Made by a program: the position numbers and the translations under genes. A stretch of 64,000 nt of DNA from Dendrolimus kikuchii. Taxonomy: Eukaryota > Arthropoda > Insecta > Lepidoptera > Lasiocampidae. Below are positions 36,660 through 54,060 of the stretch, one piece after another (the stretch's first letter is position 1; every line of letters begins with the position of its first letter). The notes below the pieces were generated by a model. That model was not told the origin of the DNA, searched no databases, and saw nothing but the letters and a program-made list of their open reading frames with translations. The stretch spans positions 14,666,388-14,730,387 of the forward strand of contig CM034406.1 of NCBI GenBank assembly GCA_019925095.2. Reading direction: 5' to 3'.

Positions 36660-36910
36660 ACAGATACGGAGATAGAATACCTGGGGCCAGGCGGCCTGTC
36701 GTAAGAGGCGACAAAACATCCCACAGCCAGGTGATAGGGCATTTGCCGTTAGCTACCTCCACTGGTCTTGAGTATGCCCGCATAACAACCCTGCATCGTG
36801 TTTCGGTATTAGTAGCCAGGTTCCAGTCTCCCCTTCAAGGCCGGTAGCACAGTGGTAGCATTTTTGCTATTGCAAATGTCTGTAGGCGACGGTAACTAGT
36901 TTTCATAGCA
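36660..36910 (+). repeat. Retroposon family A, diverged
   Basis: Has CAGGCGGCCTGTCGTAAGAGGCG and GTTCCAGTCTCCCCTTCAAGG; tail degraded. Confidence 0.75.
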
Positions 36911-37061
36911 TAAAAAAGATATGCTCCACCCTTTTTTATAATAAAATTATTTATTCCCTTAATAATTATATTCTTATTTGAATTAATTAAAATTACCTAT
37001 TTGATAACAATGAATTTTTAGAATTTATATAGCTCTCAAACAAAATACCTATGTAATATAA

Positions 37062-37330
37062 TACGTTTTAACGGTTTTAAGCGTGCAATTTATGTTATTT
37101 TTTCTGACGTTTCGGCCACTTTTCAGTAGCAGTGATCACGGAAGACAAAAATGTGAAGTATCAATGAGAATTGTTAAAGTTTTATTGAGCCTACCGCCAA
37201 CTTGTTTATTTTTCAATTATTTAGTTTAATTTTGTTTATGGTTATTATTTACTCTATGAAAGGCTAATCTAATAAACCACCACTTAGCAACATTTTGTGG
37301 CTTGAAGAACGTATAGTTTTATTATGTATA
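37062..37330 (-). repeat. Hairpin element family P, diverged partial copy
   Basis: Reverse orientation: ACGTTTTAACGGTTTTAAGCG, then GACGTTTCGGCCACTTTTCAG and GTGATCACGGAAGAC. One arm of the hairpin is degraded (AGTAGCAG). No target duplication was found. Confidence 0.65.
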
Positions 37331-38299
37331 CTAGGCGCGAAAACTTAAGAAAGTACTATGAAGTACCTACTTAAAAATATTTTCTACTATTTATTTAAGT
37401 TTGCTTTTTTAAAGCGTACTTTGGGTTTTTTTTTACTATAATTATAATAAATTAGTAAGAATTGGTTGACATCTTCTAATCCATACCATCACACGTGAAA
37501 GTAACTTTGTTTTGGTTGTTTTTTTATTCTTCATTCACGACTTTGAGAAAAAATCAATTGTCGTTTTTTTTTCATATGTGCAGGTATTTTCAATCCCCGG
37601 AATAAATAACGGATTACTTCATCTCTGAAAATACGATATTTAATTTTAATTTGAGATACGTATCTTGATTCAACGCGAGTGCTACGAAGCTTTGTTAAAG
37701 TTGCAGTATAGAGAATTTTTACTCCGATAAAACTATTAATTAAAACCATTAAAAAATTAATTACTGTGAAACTTATTCATAAGCTATTCGGTTGGTTGTT
37801 TGGCGAGATATTCTCGTGTCGACTAAGATTAGAAAGTGTGCAAAATGTTCTTGTTGTCCCGCACTGGATCAGAGATTATTATTTTAGTAGACCAACATTA
37901 GTAACTGTTTTCTCGCATATGATCAAAGCAAAAACAGCCATATTAAGAAATTTACCTGTCAAACGGTCTTGATGGTAAATCGTTAACGTTGCTCATGGAC
38001 ATCTGCAACTAAGGTTCTCATCTTTTTTTGAAGAAAACATAGTAGTTTAGTTCTTTTTTAACCGTAATAATGTACTTTTGGGAAATTTAGGGAAAAAATA
38101 GTACTCATTTATTTTTCAACGATTAATTTTTATTTTATTATTTTTCTTGCATACTACGGGCCCTAAATATGATTTATTTCATTATTGAATTTTTTATGTC
38201 GATTTGTTATTACTTTTTGCTTTAGCCAGCAACGTTCTATTACTTTTAAAATAGTTATAAGAATCTGGACAAAAAGCACGATAATTGAATATGCGATGC

Positions 38300-38660
38300 T
38301 ATCTATACAGATTTTAGCAAAGTTTTCGACAAAATCGACCGCAACATAATTATTGTTAAAGAAACTTCTCGTATTAGGTATTAGAGGAGACTTATACCGC
38401 TAGTTCTCTTCCTATATTACCAATAGGTTCCAAGCAGTTGTCCTTTGTGGTTTCAGTTCGTCGTGAGTTGTGATCCCATCAGGAGTCCCTCAAGGATCGT
38501 TTTTGGACCCCTTGCTATTTTTTCTATTTATTAACTATATTTATACTTGTATGTATCATTCTCAATTTCAATTATTTGCCGACGATATGAAAATTTACAA
38601 ATCCATCAATAGTTTAGCTGAGGCATCACACCTTCAGGATGATATAGAGTGAGATCCTAG
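38300..38660 (+). pseudogene. LINE reverse transcriptase palm fragment
   Basis: Reads YTDFSKVFDKIDRN (palm motif A), and later, in another frame, GVPQGSFLDPLLFFLF and LFADDMKIY. GVPQGS..GP and FADD are reverse transcriptase signatures, the FADD Asp pair being catalytic. Frameshifts separate the motifs; no intact ORF. Confidence 0.85.
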
Positions 38661-39236
38661 TCACCCTAGACATACGTGATTTTAGAAAGGCTGAATTTTA
38701 TATATATTATCAAGTATAATATTTTAGAACATTTTCCAATGAGCCAGACAAATCTGACGGGCCAAACATCTTTCCAGACTCGTTAAGAGTTCCGCTGTGT
38801 GAGGAAGCGCGAGAGCATTAGAGCATTATTCAAACGTATAAGTACAAATGAGATGAATTCTGACGCATGAATATATAATATATATAAAATTTAAAATAAA
38901 AAAAACCTATTGAATTGACTTGAATAATACTTAATGGTTTAAAAAGTGACAAAAAGCAATTTACTTGAAGCACGCCTCTCCACCGTTACTTTTCTTGCAG
39001 ATACACTCGCGTCAAAGAATTTACAATTACAAGTTTTTTTTGTTGGAAAAATGTAAAAACGAGCACGTGAAAGGCGACCAGCTACATTTTATACACTTAC
39101 AGTTTTTTTTTTGCAAGTCAAATTGTTTTAGATTGTATTTTTAATGTACTTACATATGTATATTGTCATTAATAAGTCGGCTAAGTACGAGTCAGACTAT
39201 TATAGTTAATGGTTATGGTATTATTTAGTTTATTCT

Positions 39237-39445
39237 CATTCCCTAGAATAGTCCTACACTGACCGGGTCTTGTCCTTGGGTGCATTTTTATATGGTGTAG
39301 ACAGGAATAATCGCCGGTCAGTGTCACGCCACAATTAGATTAAATTTATCAAGGGGCCTGTACGTGTTGGCCTTCTCATGGCCCTACGCAAGCCCTCCAA
39401 AAGTCCGGGTCCACTTTTATAGCCCGTGGTCTTGAAAGAAATACT
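39237..39445 (-). repeat. Retroposon family Z, short copy
   Basis: Shares AATAGTCCTACACTGACCGGG, AATAATCGCCGGTCAGTG and GGCCCTACGCAAGCCCTCCAA with the copies at 22.4 and 31.5 kb. Confidence 0.68.
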
Positions 39446-39611
39446 GAATGATTGATATATAAAATAATAAAAACTGCCCGATTCTTAACTACTTAGCCGG
39501 TATTGACATTATTTTTAGAAGTCAGCCGGATCCCTTAAACGTCATAAACATTTCGGATAAGTCTGATTTTCTTCTAAATGCATCTAACCTATTAGTGAGA
39601 GGTATTTATTT

Positions 39612-39753
39612 GTGCCGTTTGCTGTTGAGACGTTTGAATCTGTAGCAATGAGTCTCTACAAAGAGCTCATCAGTTTGGAAATCGAGCGAGGTAATGTAGT
39701 CAAACTTCTGAGCACATTACACATAGAAGACGTTGACCTAGGCTCAGTATTCT
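39612..39753 (+). pseudogene. LINE ORF fragment (ERGNV motif), left part
   Basis: Reads FETFESVAMSLYKELISL-like residues (actual: VETFESVAMSLYKELISLEI) then ERGNVVKLLSTL and VDLGSVF. A sibling lies at 33540-33720. It is interrupted by family G and resumes at 40164 with SVFYLQS. Confidence 0.6.
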
Positions 39754-40163
39754 CTCGAGATGAGAGCGCGAGTGTTCCGCGCGCGCTCATCTCTCTTCCC
39801 GTGGGGCGCGTTACAGACCGCCCCACGCCTGGAATAGACCAAGAAGTAGCCGGGGGATACGTCCTCCAGCATAGGAAGAGGCCCAGTGAGGGAGGCCCAC
39901 GCCTGCCAGGGCACTGCGGAGTCGGGCAGCCCATTTCCTGTAGCCCTGGCCTAAGACGCAGGACGCAACACCCAGGGGTTTTAGTGGGTATCTCTAACTG
40001 GGGAGTGGCAATAGCGTAGCACCGGTTCTGACCGGGCACGCTAGTGCCACCCCCGATCTGGCGAATCCCACACACACACAGGTCGCCAACATCCCCCCAC
40101 GCTTCTGTGCCTGTCGCGGCTTAGTCCTCAAACGGATTTCCACTGGCCAAAAAAAAAAAAATA
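39754..40163 (+). mobile_element. GC-rich poly(A) retroposon family G, copy nested in a second LINE tail
   Basis: An exact 11-bp duplication CTCAGTATTCT (39743-39753, 40164-40174) frames it, and it ends in about 13 A. It is collinear with 6720-7095 and about 70 bp longer through a segment (CGTCCTCCAGCATAGG onward) missing there. Confidence 0.88.
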
Positions 40164-40279
40164 CTCAGTATTCTACTTACAGTCTTAAGGTATTATAGGT
40201 AGGACACAATATGACTAAGTATCCTTTATTGTATTAGTTTATAGTTTTTTAATTAAATACATAATAATACTAATCTATC

Positions 40280-40570
40280 CGTGCAGAAACGGCCAAAGAG
40301 ATTACAAATTCTTGCAGCTTGTCGTAAGAGGCGATAAAACAACCCACATCAAGGCGCTAGAGGATTTGCCCATCCGGATAGCCACGAATCCTGGTCTAGA
40401 GTATACCATCATAACAACCTAAAGTTATGTTCTGGCCATAGGCCTAGTTCTAGTCTCCTTGGATACCGACAGCAAATTTGTAGCACTTTTGGTATTAAGT
40501 TAGCAGACTTGGAACGCGTTGGCTTCACTCTTGTTATTAACCGGTTTTCTTCAGGTAGGCCATGAGCCTG
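40280..40570 (+). repeat. Retroposon family A/B chimera, diverged
   Basis: CCGTGCAGAAACGGCCAAAG, TGTCGTAAGAGGCGATAAAAC, then a family B-like end GGAACGCGTTGGCTTCACTC. Confidence 0.65.
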
Positions 40571-41034
40571 TCTCTTTTTATTGCGAAGTTGGTGAACAAG
40601 CAGACAAAATATTAAATGGAAGGTTACCGTCACCTATAGAAGATTGGAAGACCAGTGGTGAAGCCAACGCGTTATCAGCATGTTGATGGAACTTTAGTAA
40701 TAAGAATACTAAAATAATGAAAAAACTACTTAACATAAGTGAAAATTATTAGTTTTATTCGCAATCTTCTAATAAAAACCACCGTTAGTTCATCTTACAC
40801 CGTGACAGCGCCTGTAAGAGCTCAACTTTCACTAATCCGATGCATTCTCTAAATCGCATGCAACGTTTAGTTTTATTACATATATTAAGATGGCTATTGT
40901 AAAAATATCATTTTATGGATTTAAAAATAGAAGAGAAGGTGTAAGTTGGACGATTAATAAAGATTATGTTGGATTGAATTTGGTATCCGCACCTTTTTCT
41001 TTACTAGGAGAAATCCAATTGAGGAGGTCTGAGT

Positions 41035-41335
41035 ACACACGGCATAGCACCCCTGTGAGTGCTATTGCCACCTGAGCCGGGGATACCCACTAAAACCCCT
41101 CGGTGTTCCGTTATTTTCCCTAATGCCAGGGCCATAGGTACATGACCTCGCCACTCCGCAGGGTTGGCTGGAAAGTGGTGGCATATTGGCCTCATCTGTT
41201 GCCGGAGGAATATCTCTAACTGCGTGGGGCAGAGTGTAACGCGACCTACGGGATGAACGTGCCCCTATTTCGACGGCATTAACGACGAGTGAGAACCCTT
41301 CCCCAGGTCCTCCCACACCGCCTATCACAGTGGCT
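41035..41335 (-). repeat. GC-rich retroposon family G, related diverged copy
   Basis: Reverse orientation, with GATACCCACTAAAACCCC and CGACGAGTGAGAACCCTTCC, both found in family G. No tail or duplication was found. Confidence 0.6.
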
Positions 41336-41454
41336 GAGTGTCAAATAAAAATAGTATCTCCATCCTTAGCCTACATCATCTACTATCACTGTCAAAGTAG
41401 TGCCAAGTGACGGTAGCGTCCTCTGGCATTTCCTAAATTATATTATTTTATGTT

Positions 41455-41640
41455 ATATTGGCTGACTCATGCCCACTTCGCTCGGCGTAATTAAAAAAAT
41501 AATCACAATCGAATATAGCCCATGTACTCAGGAATAATGTAGCTTTATACCGGTGAAAGAATTTTCAAAATCAGTAGTTCATAAGATAATTTCTTACAAA
41601 CAAAATCACGAACTTTATAATATTAGTATCGATATACCTG
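41455..41640 (-). repeat. Diverged Helitron-like or related element
   Basis: Ends TTTATAATATTAGTATCGAT on plus, i.e. a start similar to the Helitron-like copies in reverse; also GCCCACTTCGCTCGGCG. CTAG end not found. Confidence 0.45.
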
Positions 41641-41756
41641 TTGCATTAGCCCCCAAAAAACTGGTCTGATCTGGCCCTTTGACCTTTGTATTTGGATACG
41701 CTGTCAGTTTGGTCCATAAAACGTCAAAAGTTTGATAGTGTATAGGCCAAACTTTT

Positions 41757-41994
41757 ATCCGTGGAGGAACGGCGAAAGAATACAATTTCCTGCGGCTGGG
41801 CGGCCTTGGTGTTGGGGTATTTGCCCATCTCGATAACTATCCACCTGGTCTAGAATATGCCGCCATAAGAATCCTGAGTTGTGTTCCGGAATTAGTGATC
41901 AGCTTCCAGTATTTTAAGAGAGCAGCTCATTTGTAGCACCTTTCTATCAGACGGGCCGTCCGCCTATCTGCTGAACTCATACAATAAAAAAAAC
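41757..41994 (+). repeat. Retroposon family A, internally deleted
   Basis: CGTGGAGGAACGGCGAAAGAATAC to GAACTCATACAATAAAAAAAAC. Confidence 0.8.
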
Positions 41995-42098
41995 TGACCC
42001 AAAAATACATAAGAGTAGATAGGCCTGATCAAAAGTACTCATCTGCTTTCATTAATCTCTTCATACATATACGTATATTTGAATTGCTTTTTAATTAA

Positions 42099-42243
42099 CA
42101 TACATACATAACTTCACGCCAGTTCCCTTGCGGGGTAGGCACGAACAACAGAGCGCCATTTAGGCTTATTCTTACACACCTCACTTGCTTCTTTGACATT
42201 CATAACTCTTGTCATGCACGCTCATCTATTCTTAAGGCTCCTG
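42099..42243 (-). mobile_element. LINE family R, 145-bp 3' fragment
   Basis: Flanked by GCTTTTTAATTAA (42086-42098 and 42244-42256). Contains only the last part of the frame (MTRVMNVKEASEVCK) and the tetranucleotide tail. Confidence 0.88.
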
Positions 42244-42256
42244 GCTTTTTAATTAA

Positions 42257-43936
42257 GTTGGTTGAATAGTTATCATAAAAACATAGACAAACTAAAATTA
42301 TATATTTATTTACAAAATACAACATAGCAAATAAAATGATCTCTCACACTCAACACAATATAAAAAAATAATAATTAATAGTCATAAATGAGCACATAAT
42401 GATTAGAATACTTACTGGTGCATTAATCTCCTATTGAATAGACGTTCAAACATTAATTTAGCGTGAAAATATACCAATTAACGACACTGTTAATAATTAT
42501 TACTGGAACATATTTATTTATAATTGAATGTTGTGCAAACTGGAACCTACACCTTTGGAAAAAATTGATTTAAGTGCACCGAACCTAGACTTGGAATTGG
42601 TTTAAAATCAACCGATTTTTAACGATTGCTATCGATTTGAGCCAACTATAAAAAGAGTCTTATGTTTACATAACCTCCGTTATCCAATTTATTGCGCGAG
42701 ATGACTGTTTCTATTACAATTTTACACAACTAATAATTCCTCCCGACGTACCGCAGTAGACCAATTTTAGTAGCATAGGATCGTGTACGAATCGTGTAAG
42801 TCGAACAGAGTTAAGAATACATAGTAAGCGACACTGCCATTTCCGTTTGTGAATAAATTTCAATATAGAGTAGGTATTTATATTCCGAAAACCGCAGACC
42901 GGTTTCCTGCGCAAACGAAAATTGCCGATCGGAATTATAAGTTGTGTAAAACTTTACAGTTGAGTTAAAAAATACATAACAACAAGCCTAAATAAGTTCT
43001 ATAATTTTAAATGTTAAATTGCCAATACAAGAATCGAAAAATATTACAGAAATTATAATTAATAGTATTCTTCTTCCATGTTAAAATACATGGATGGTTT
43101 GAAATTAGAACAAGCGCTGCCATCTATGAGAAATATAAGTAAAAACTTAACAATAAACAACAATAATAGATGGCGTTGTAAAGGTTGAATTTTAAATAAC
43201 ACACGAAGTTAGTCATAGATGGCATTAAACGTTACAAATTTTTCAAGTATTCATAAAACCATAAAGAAAAAATATAAGAACGACAATTATTATTGACCAA
43301 TAAAAACGTAACTTTGGCTACCTATCTTCCGTAACTTTAAGAGTTTAAATTGAAAAATATGATTTAATAAAAGTATTCTAGCAAAGTCGGTTTGACTTCA
43401 AGAGTAATTAAAATATTTTGTACATCTTGAAGTCGGTGCATTTTGAAAATTTGCTGTTGATTTTTATGTTTTTCTTGGCCCGGACTTCAAGATGTTGTAG
43501 AAAATGTTTATGTTATGCTTTAAGTTGCTCTTGAAGTCGGTTTCTTTTTTTGTTAGAAAACCTTTATTTCTCACTTTTAATTTACGTAAATATGTCTAAA
43601 AACAATGAAATTTGTAAGAAATTATCTTGAAGCTGTACTGAATCTAACGTAAAAAAAAATAATTAAAATCGGTTTAGAATTAAAAAAGCTTTTAATGAAT
43701 TTTCTGCTAGATTTGCGGAACCCAAAGAGACCATTTTGAAACTGGCTAAATCTAACGCAAAAACAGACATCGAAATCGGTTCAGAAACAAAGAGGTTATG
43801 GCTGAGTATGTTATGTGTTACATATTTTACTGAGCTATTGTCATTCTTATTTCTGCTATGTCAGTAGGCAGTATATACTTCTTTCATGGTAGTAAATTTA
43901 AAATATCTCTTAATAATAACCTAAACATAAAATTAA
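42257..43936. other. Downstream of gene B: no gene, one nested inverted repeat
   Basis: AT-rich. At 43390-43545 GACTTCAAGAG and CATCTTGAAGTC recur in inverted order (GACTTCAAGATG, CTCTTGAAGTC), giving nested inverted repeats about 100-150 bp apart. Confidence 0.5.
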
Positions 43937-49422
<5,486 letters not shown>

Positions 49423-49599
49423 CCTGATTCTGAAATTAATGTTCTCAAATTACATTTTTGTTTCGTGTTTTTCATGATTTTAATCGGGAACGAGATTTTC
49501 TGTAAAAGCTTTCTGTCTTTTTTTACCTCCTTCCAATTATTTTGGGTCAACACAATATGTATTTTTCTTCCATACTCCTCTATTCTGATATACGTCCTC

Positions 49600-49835
49600 T
49601 CTCATACAATAAATCATCATGTCATCCTTTACACAATCCAGACATATCTTTTTTGGTCTACCTTTATGTTTGTACTCGTCAATCTCATGCAATTTAATAT
49701 CATTTTTATCACCTGACTTTTATCCCTTCTCATTACATGCTCATATCTATAAAAGATAAGGTCGTGAAATTGGTAAGCTGAAGTGGCAAGAGAGCAATTG
49801 AGCAAAGAATTTTGCAGTGGAGATCGCATCTCGGA
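49600..49835 (-). pseudogene. Degraded LINE tail (HVMRRD)
   Basis: On the minus strand YEHVMRRDKSQVIKM resembles the GHVMRRD segment of LINE C-termini; the rest is eroded. Confidence 0.5.
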
Positions 49836-49884
49836 AAATGTAGTGAAGGACGGGCTCCAGGCTTCAGCCTAGTGGATCAACGAT

Positions 49885-49985
49885 CTGTACAAGTTTGCCG
49901 ATGGAAGCTAGATTAGGTAAGCGGAGGACCGGGATATGTGGCGCAACCTTGGACAGTACAACTCTACATCCAGTAGTGGTTGGTT
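49885..49985 (+). pseudogene. Degraded LINE tail
   Basis: EDRDMWRNLGQYNSTS-like reading resembles the EDR..WR.LG end of LINE ORF2. Short and weak. Confidence 0.4.
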
Positions 49986-50744
49986 TCAAGGGTCGAACTT
50001 CGCTACATTAACCGTACTAATAGGGTCGGTTTGAACGACGATGTGAACTCATTTTATTACTACTTACATTTTAACGGATCTACGAGTAAGTGCGTTTTAA
50101 GGTTTTCTGAGCATTTGTTAAAAACATTGATAAAATACTAAAGGTTCCGGCAGACGTTGTCCTGCCCTAATGACAAGAAAAATCTAGAACCCGATCCCAG
50201 CCCCACCTACCGGTTCCAATTTTGTACCTAAACCATTCGTGGACCCACGAAAATACAAAAAAATTCGTACAATCAGTAAAATGGTTTTCAAGTTATGCGC
50301 GTACTGTATAACATTTTTACGATAATTTTTTATTAATATAGAATATAAGAGTTTTGCCCGCGACTACATTAAAACGATGGCAGCCGCGGGCTACAGCTAG
50401 TGTATATTGTTAATAACGTTTGTTCTAAGTAGTGAGTATCTACTGCAAGAATTTTTACAATTTTGTACACGAATTAGACAATATATTTTACTTCATAAAA
50501 ATAAGTATGGTAATCGAATGCCTTTGATTTTCATTTAATTTAATCTATTTCAAGATACAATCGAATGATTTATTTAGTTTTCGCAATGACAAGTGAAGTG
50601 ATTTTCTAACAAAAAGTTGCCTGCAGAGAGATTGGGACACTGCACTGTAATTACCGATTTGCGTGGTCACGTGTTTTAAGTTTCGTGAAATTATTTATTT
50701 TTCATTTAAACTTACGTTCGGAGACATTTTTTATTATTTTATTT

Positions 50745-51050
50745 ATTTAGGTTTATGGCATGGCAGCTAGGCCTTTAAGCCAAATCTTAGATTACAATAT
50801 AGTTTCTTCATTTTCTTAAGCCTATGTATAACTCAACTGAACTGTGTGGTTAACAACTAAAGCCATTCAACGGAGTTCTTGCGACAACTCGAAAGGCCAC
50901 ATTGACTATCCAGTTCACATTTCTCACAAAAACACATAATTACTACTGAAAAGCTATCAATATCCTACAATTACTGTGCATTTTAGAGTAATTTTACACA
51001 TTTTTAGAAAATCAACATCTCCTTTCAGTACCCGCCAAAAACTCCACACA
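50745..51050 (-). repeat. Retroposon family C, copy 1
   Basis: Shares AACTAGGCCTTTAAGCCA-type sequence, CAGTTCACATTTCTCACAAAAACACATAATTACTACT and CCCGCCAAAAACTCC with 56656-56927. Confidence 0.72.
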
Positions 51051-51444
51051 TTGTTTAAACAAAACCATAACTACAGAATAATAATAATCTAATACTGATT
51101 AATATTATAAATGCGAAAGTTTGGATGAATGTTTGTTGCTCTGTCACGCTAGAACGGCTGAACGAATCTAGATGAAATTTGGCACAGAGAGACTATAGTG
51201 TGGAATAGGACATAGGCTACTTTATATTCCGGAAAAATGCACGGTTCCTGTAGGATAATATTAACACTTTTAAGACTGTTTTGAAAATAAATTAGAGAAA
51301 CTCTCTGACAAATGTGTGCGTCAGGAAAGGGAGAAAAATATAACAATATCGTATCACAAATAACCCATCGCTACATCTGTTTGACACGGAAAATAATTAT
51401 AACATTATCCCAGATGAAGCAGTAGGGCTACGTATACGCATACC

Positions 51445-51935
51445 CAGGGCTTTTTGTGGGGCAACGTGGGGGGAAGCAGTGCCTTAAAGGAAATTTCGAA
51501 AATAACGAAAATTTGCCATAAAAACTGAAAAAAGAGAGAATTTGAAAAAAAATACAAAATATTTGGTAACCTCTACAAAAAAAAAAGAATTTTTTAATAG
51601 GTAAAAATTATCCAAATACAAAATCTAATCTAGCTTTCCTGAACAGTTACCGAGTCGCCTCATACGAAATGTGCGATACTCTTCAAGAGCTAAGTGAGCT
51701 GAGTTTAGATTTGCAAAATCGGGATATAAGCCTAATGAGTGCTAATCAGAAAATTGAAAATGTGGTTCAGATATTTGGACGAAGAATAACTGAACCTGGT
51801 ACGAACTACGAAAACGCTTTAGAAGCGGTGAATAAACTGTAATTTTTTGGAGTGGAGCTACAAACAAAAAATTACAGTCTTACAACTTTCGAGAATTAGC
51901 GTGCCCCCAAAAAAGAAGTGACAAAAAAAGGCCTA
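51445..51935 (+). mobile_element. hAT-like element with a transposase remnant
   Basis: Starts CAGGGCTTTTTGTGGGG and ends CCCCCAAAAAAGAAGTGACAAAAAAAGGCC, imperfect inverted ends. An 8-bp duplication is possible (CGCATACC / CATATACC, 6 of 8). An internal coding remnant is described separately. Confidence 0.65.
51649..51895 (+). pseudogene. hAT-like transposase C-terminal-region remnant
   Basis: Frame YRVASYEMCDTLQELSELSL, NRDISLMSANQKIE, YENALEAVNKL, then a TAA and a continuing frame FFGVELQTKNYS. The pattern ALEEL..LSL.LQ.R...L..A resembles host-annotated hAT/KIAA1586-like proteins. Name by family resemblance only. Confidence 0.6.
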
Positions 51936-52496
51936 CATATACCTATGTACATAACTCTTCATTATACCTATACTCCCCACCCGTTTGCTTCATGTATTTA
52001 ATTTCAAAATCAGAGCAGAAAAATGAATTCAGTACCAAACCTCGGAAGTCATATTTTACTTGTTTTATTACAATTTTTTATCCAACATACAACAAAGAGA
52101 ACCTTGCACAACTTCATTAGGAAACATCTTATTAATATCACTTATTTATTTACAATGCAGGAACTCACGTCTTAACTTTTATGTTAATTTAGAAACAATT
52201 GCTTAATTAGGTATGCTATGAATAAACTGATTATCACGATTGGCTAAATATAGGGTGTTCGGCGGCAGAATTAGGGTTCCAATTTCAAATTATTTCAAAA
52301 CCATTCATCGGACGGGTCTCGTTAGGATTATCATTAATGCAGATTTACTAATCACAGTGTCCTGGCAGACAAATACAAAACGTGTGTTTGCAATGGAAGC
52401 CTTTCTAAACAATAATAATTATTGTGTCATTATTCGTCAATGATTCTGTTCGGGGTACATTACACGATTAAAAAAAAAAATTGCTTGCGTTCTGCA

Positions 52497-52590
52497 TACA
52501 GACACCAAAGGTGCTACAAATGCGCTGCTGCTCTCTTAAGGGATACTGGAACCTGGCCACTATAGCCGGTACAAAACTCAAGGTTAAAAG
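52497..52590 (-). repeat. Retroposon family A fragment
   Basis: ACACCAAAGGTGCTACAAATGCGCTGCTGC and GGATACTGGAACCTGGCCAC. Confidence 0.78.
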
Positions 52591-52619
52591 GTCAACAGTT
52601 TTATAACTAAAGCGACAAT

Positions 52620-52798
52620 AATATAATAATTGGCAGACAAACACACACATTATATATCCCCAAGTTAAGCAAGTTATGCCTGTGTTATGGGTAATAAACA
52701 ATGGACCACTCTGGGGCCGATCCCAGAAACCCAGACCAAAGTAACAGAAAGATCGTTTCCGAAATTTACCATGCCAAGAATCGAACCCGGAGCCTCAT
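52620..52798 (-). mobile_element. SINE family T1, reverse copy
   Basis: Reverse complement of the T1 body and head, ending in GAATCGAACCCGGAGCCTC (B box). Sits next to a family A fragment. Confidence 0.8.
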
Positions 52799-52964
52799 TA
52801 ATCTTTTTTTGGGAATTGGCCTTAAAAAATTAATACACTTTGTAGTTTTTTTAATTAACATTAAAAATCCTCATTTTGCCACAGGACACCCTATATATGC
52901 AAAATATTAGGAGAATTTAATCACAGATATTCTTTCTATACTTCGATAAGATATTGTTTTGTCT

Positions 52965-53345
52965 CCTCTGTCTTGGTGTTGCAAATGCCCATAGGCAGCG
53001 GTGACCACTTTCCATCAAGCCGTCTATCTGCTTTTATATTGCGAAACTTGTAATGAGGCGGGTAGCCCACCTAATGGAATGTGGATACCGACTCCAATAG
53101 ACGTTTACAACACTAGGAGCGAAGCCAAGGCATTGGGAACCTTTAGTATAATAGCATGAAGGGGATGAAATAAAGGGCATGGCATAGGGGAATCGAATAG
53201 AGGGAGGGAAAATGGGCCCTTAGAACTCTCACACGTCGCACGAAACACGATTACTCGTCAAAGCGTTTCACGCCAATGTTCTGTGAGAGCGTGGTATCAC
53301 ACCGACCGAGCCCGTCCAGGTGTAATCAAGATAATGATTCTAACA
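52965..53345 (-). repeat. Mixed family A/B retroposon fragments
   Basis: A short plus-oriented family A piece (GTTGCAAATGCCCATAGGCAG) is followed by a minus-oriented family B copy with GACGTTTACAACACTAGGAGCGAAGCC and TCTCACACGTCGCACGAAACACG. Confidence 0.55.
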
Positions 53346-53949
53346 TCGCATAATCACGGCTAAAAGTTTTGTAAGTGGTTGCCAGTTCTTGGCGATAAAA
53401 AAAATCACACAACTAAATTTTAGGTTACAGACTGACGCCAAGTAATTTTATTTATTTATTTTCAGTAAAAAAACAGCTAGGTAGCATAACAAAGATTTTA
53501 GATGTAGTACAGCATAAATATGTTAGTGACTAAGACCGAACTAAGAATAAACTTGTATCTTCGGCATCAACACGTTCCTATTAAATTTAACTCCACATTG
53601 TAACACATAAATGAATACAAAGACAAAGATATTATACAAATCTTATACAAAGATAATCTGATCTAAAATAAAAAGGAAAGAAAATAACACACAAAAAGAA
53701 AGATCTAGCAAATCAAAAAGTAAGTGTCAATTATAAAGAAAAGAAAATAAAATAAAACAAAATGTTTTAAGTGTCCTCTCTTTGTGTATGGAAGATCAAG
53801 GAAATTATAATTAAAGTAAAAAGTTCTTATAGCAAATCATAAAGTCACATTATATAGGTGAGATTTTTAAAACAAACACATCGTTCGTGCTTTGTTCATC
53901 TATATAATATGTATATATCTTTTTTTTTAAATTATGATTGTCAGACTAA

Positions 53950-54060
53950 CATACATTGTATATCCCCAATAAATAAGTTACGCTTATATTATAACCTTCG
54001 TAAAGATTTGAAAGTTAATTTACGATGTCAGAAATCATACCCAGGACCTGCGTTCTAGTG
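53950..54060 (-). repeat. SINE family T1, diverged fragment
   Basis: TATATCCCCAATAAATAAGTTACGC and AATTTACGATGTCAGAAATCATACCCAGGACC match T1 with several changes; the B box is lost. Confidence 0.5.

Larger units (their letters stand above)
35703..38299. other. Gene-free stretch
   Basis: Apart from one family A copy and one family P copy, AT-rich sequence with no supportable ORF. Confidence 0.5.
52247..52899. mobile_element. Element with TATAGGGTGT inverted ends, holding SINE fragments
   Basis: TATAGGGTGTTCGG at the left and GCCACAGGACACCCTATATA at the right are inverted copies; TA-type flanks. Inside lie a family A fragment and a T1 SINE (52497-52798). Confidence 0.5.

Noticed and set aside
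39656..40075. 139-codon minus-strand ORF and the overlapping 135-codon plus-strand ORF
   Set aside because: They run through a GC-rich retroposon with a poly(A) tail and target duplications; the frames are chance products of high GC.
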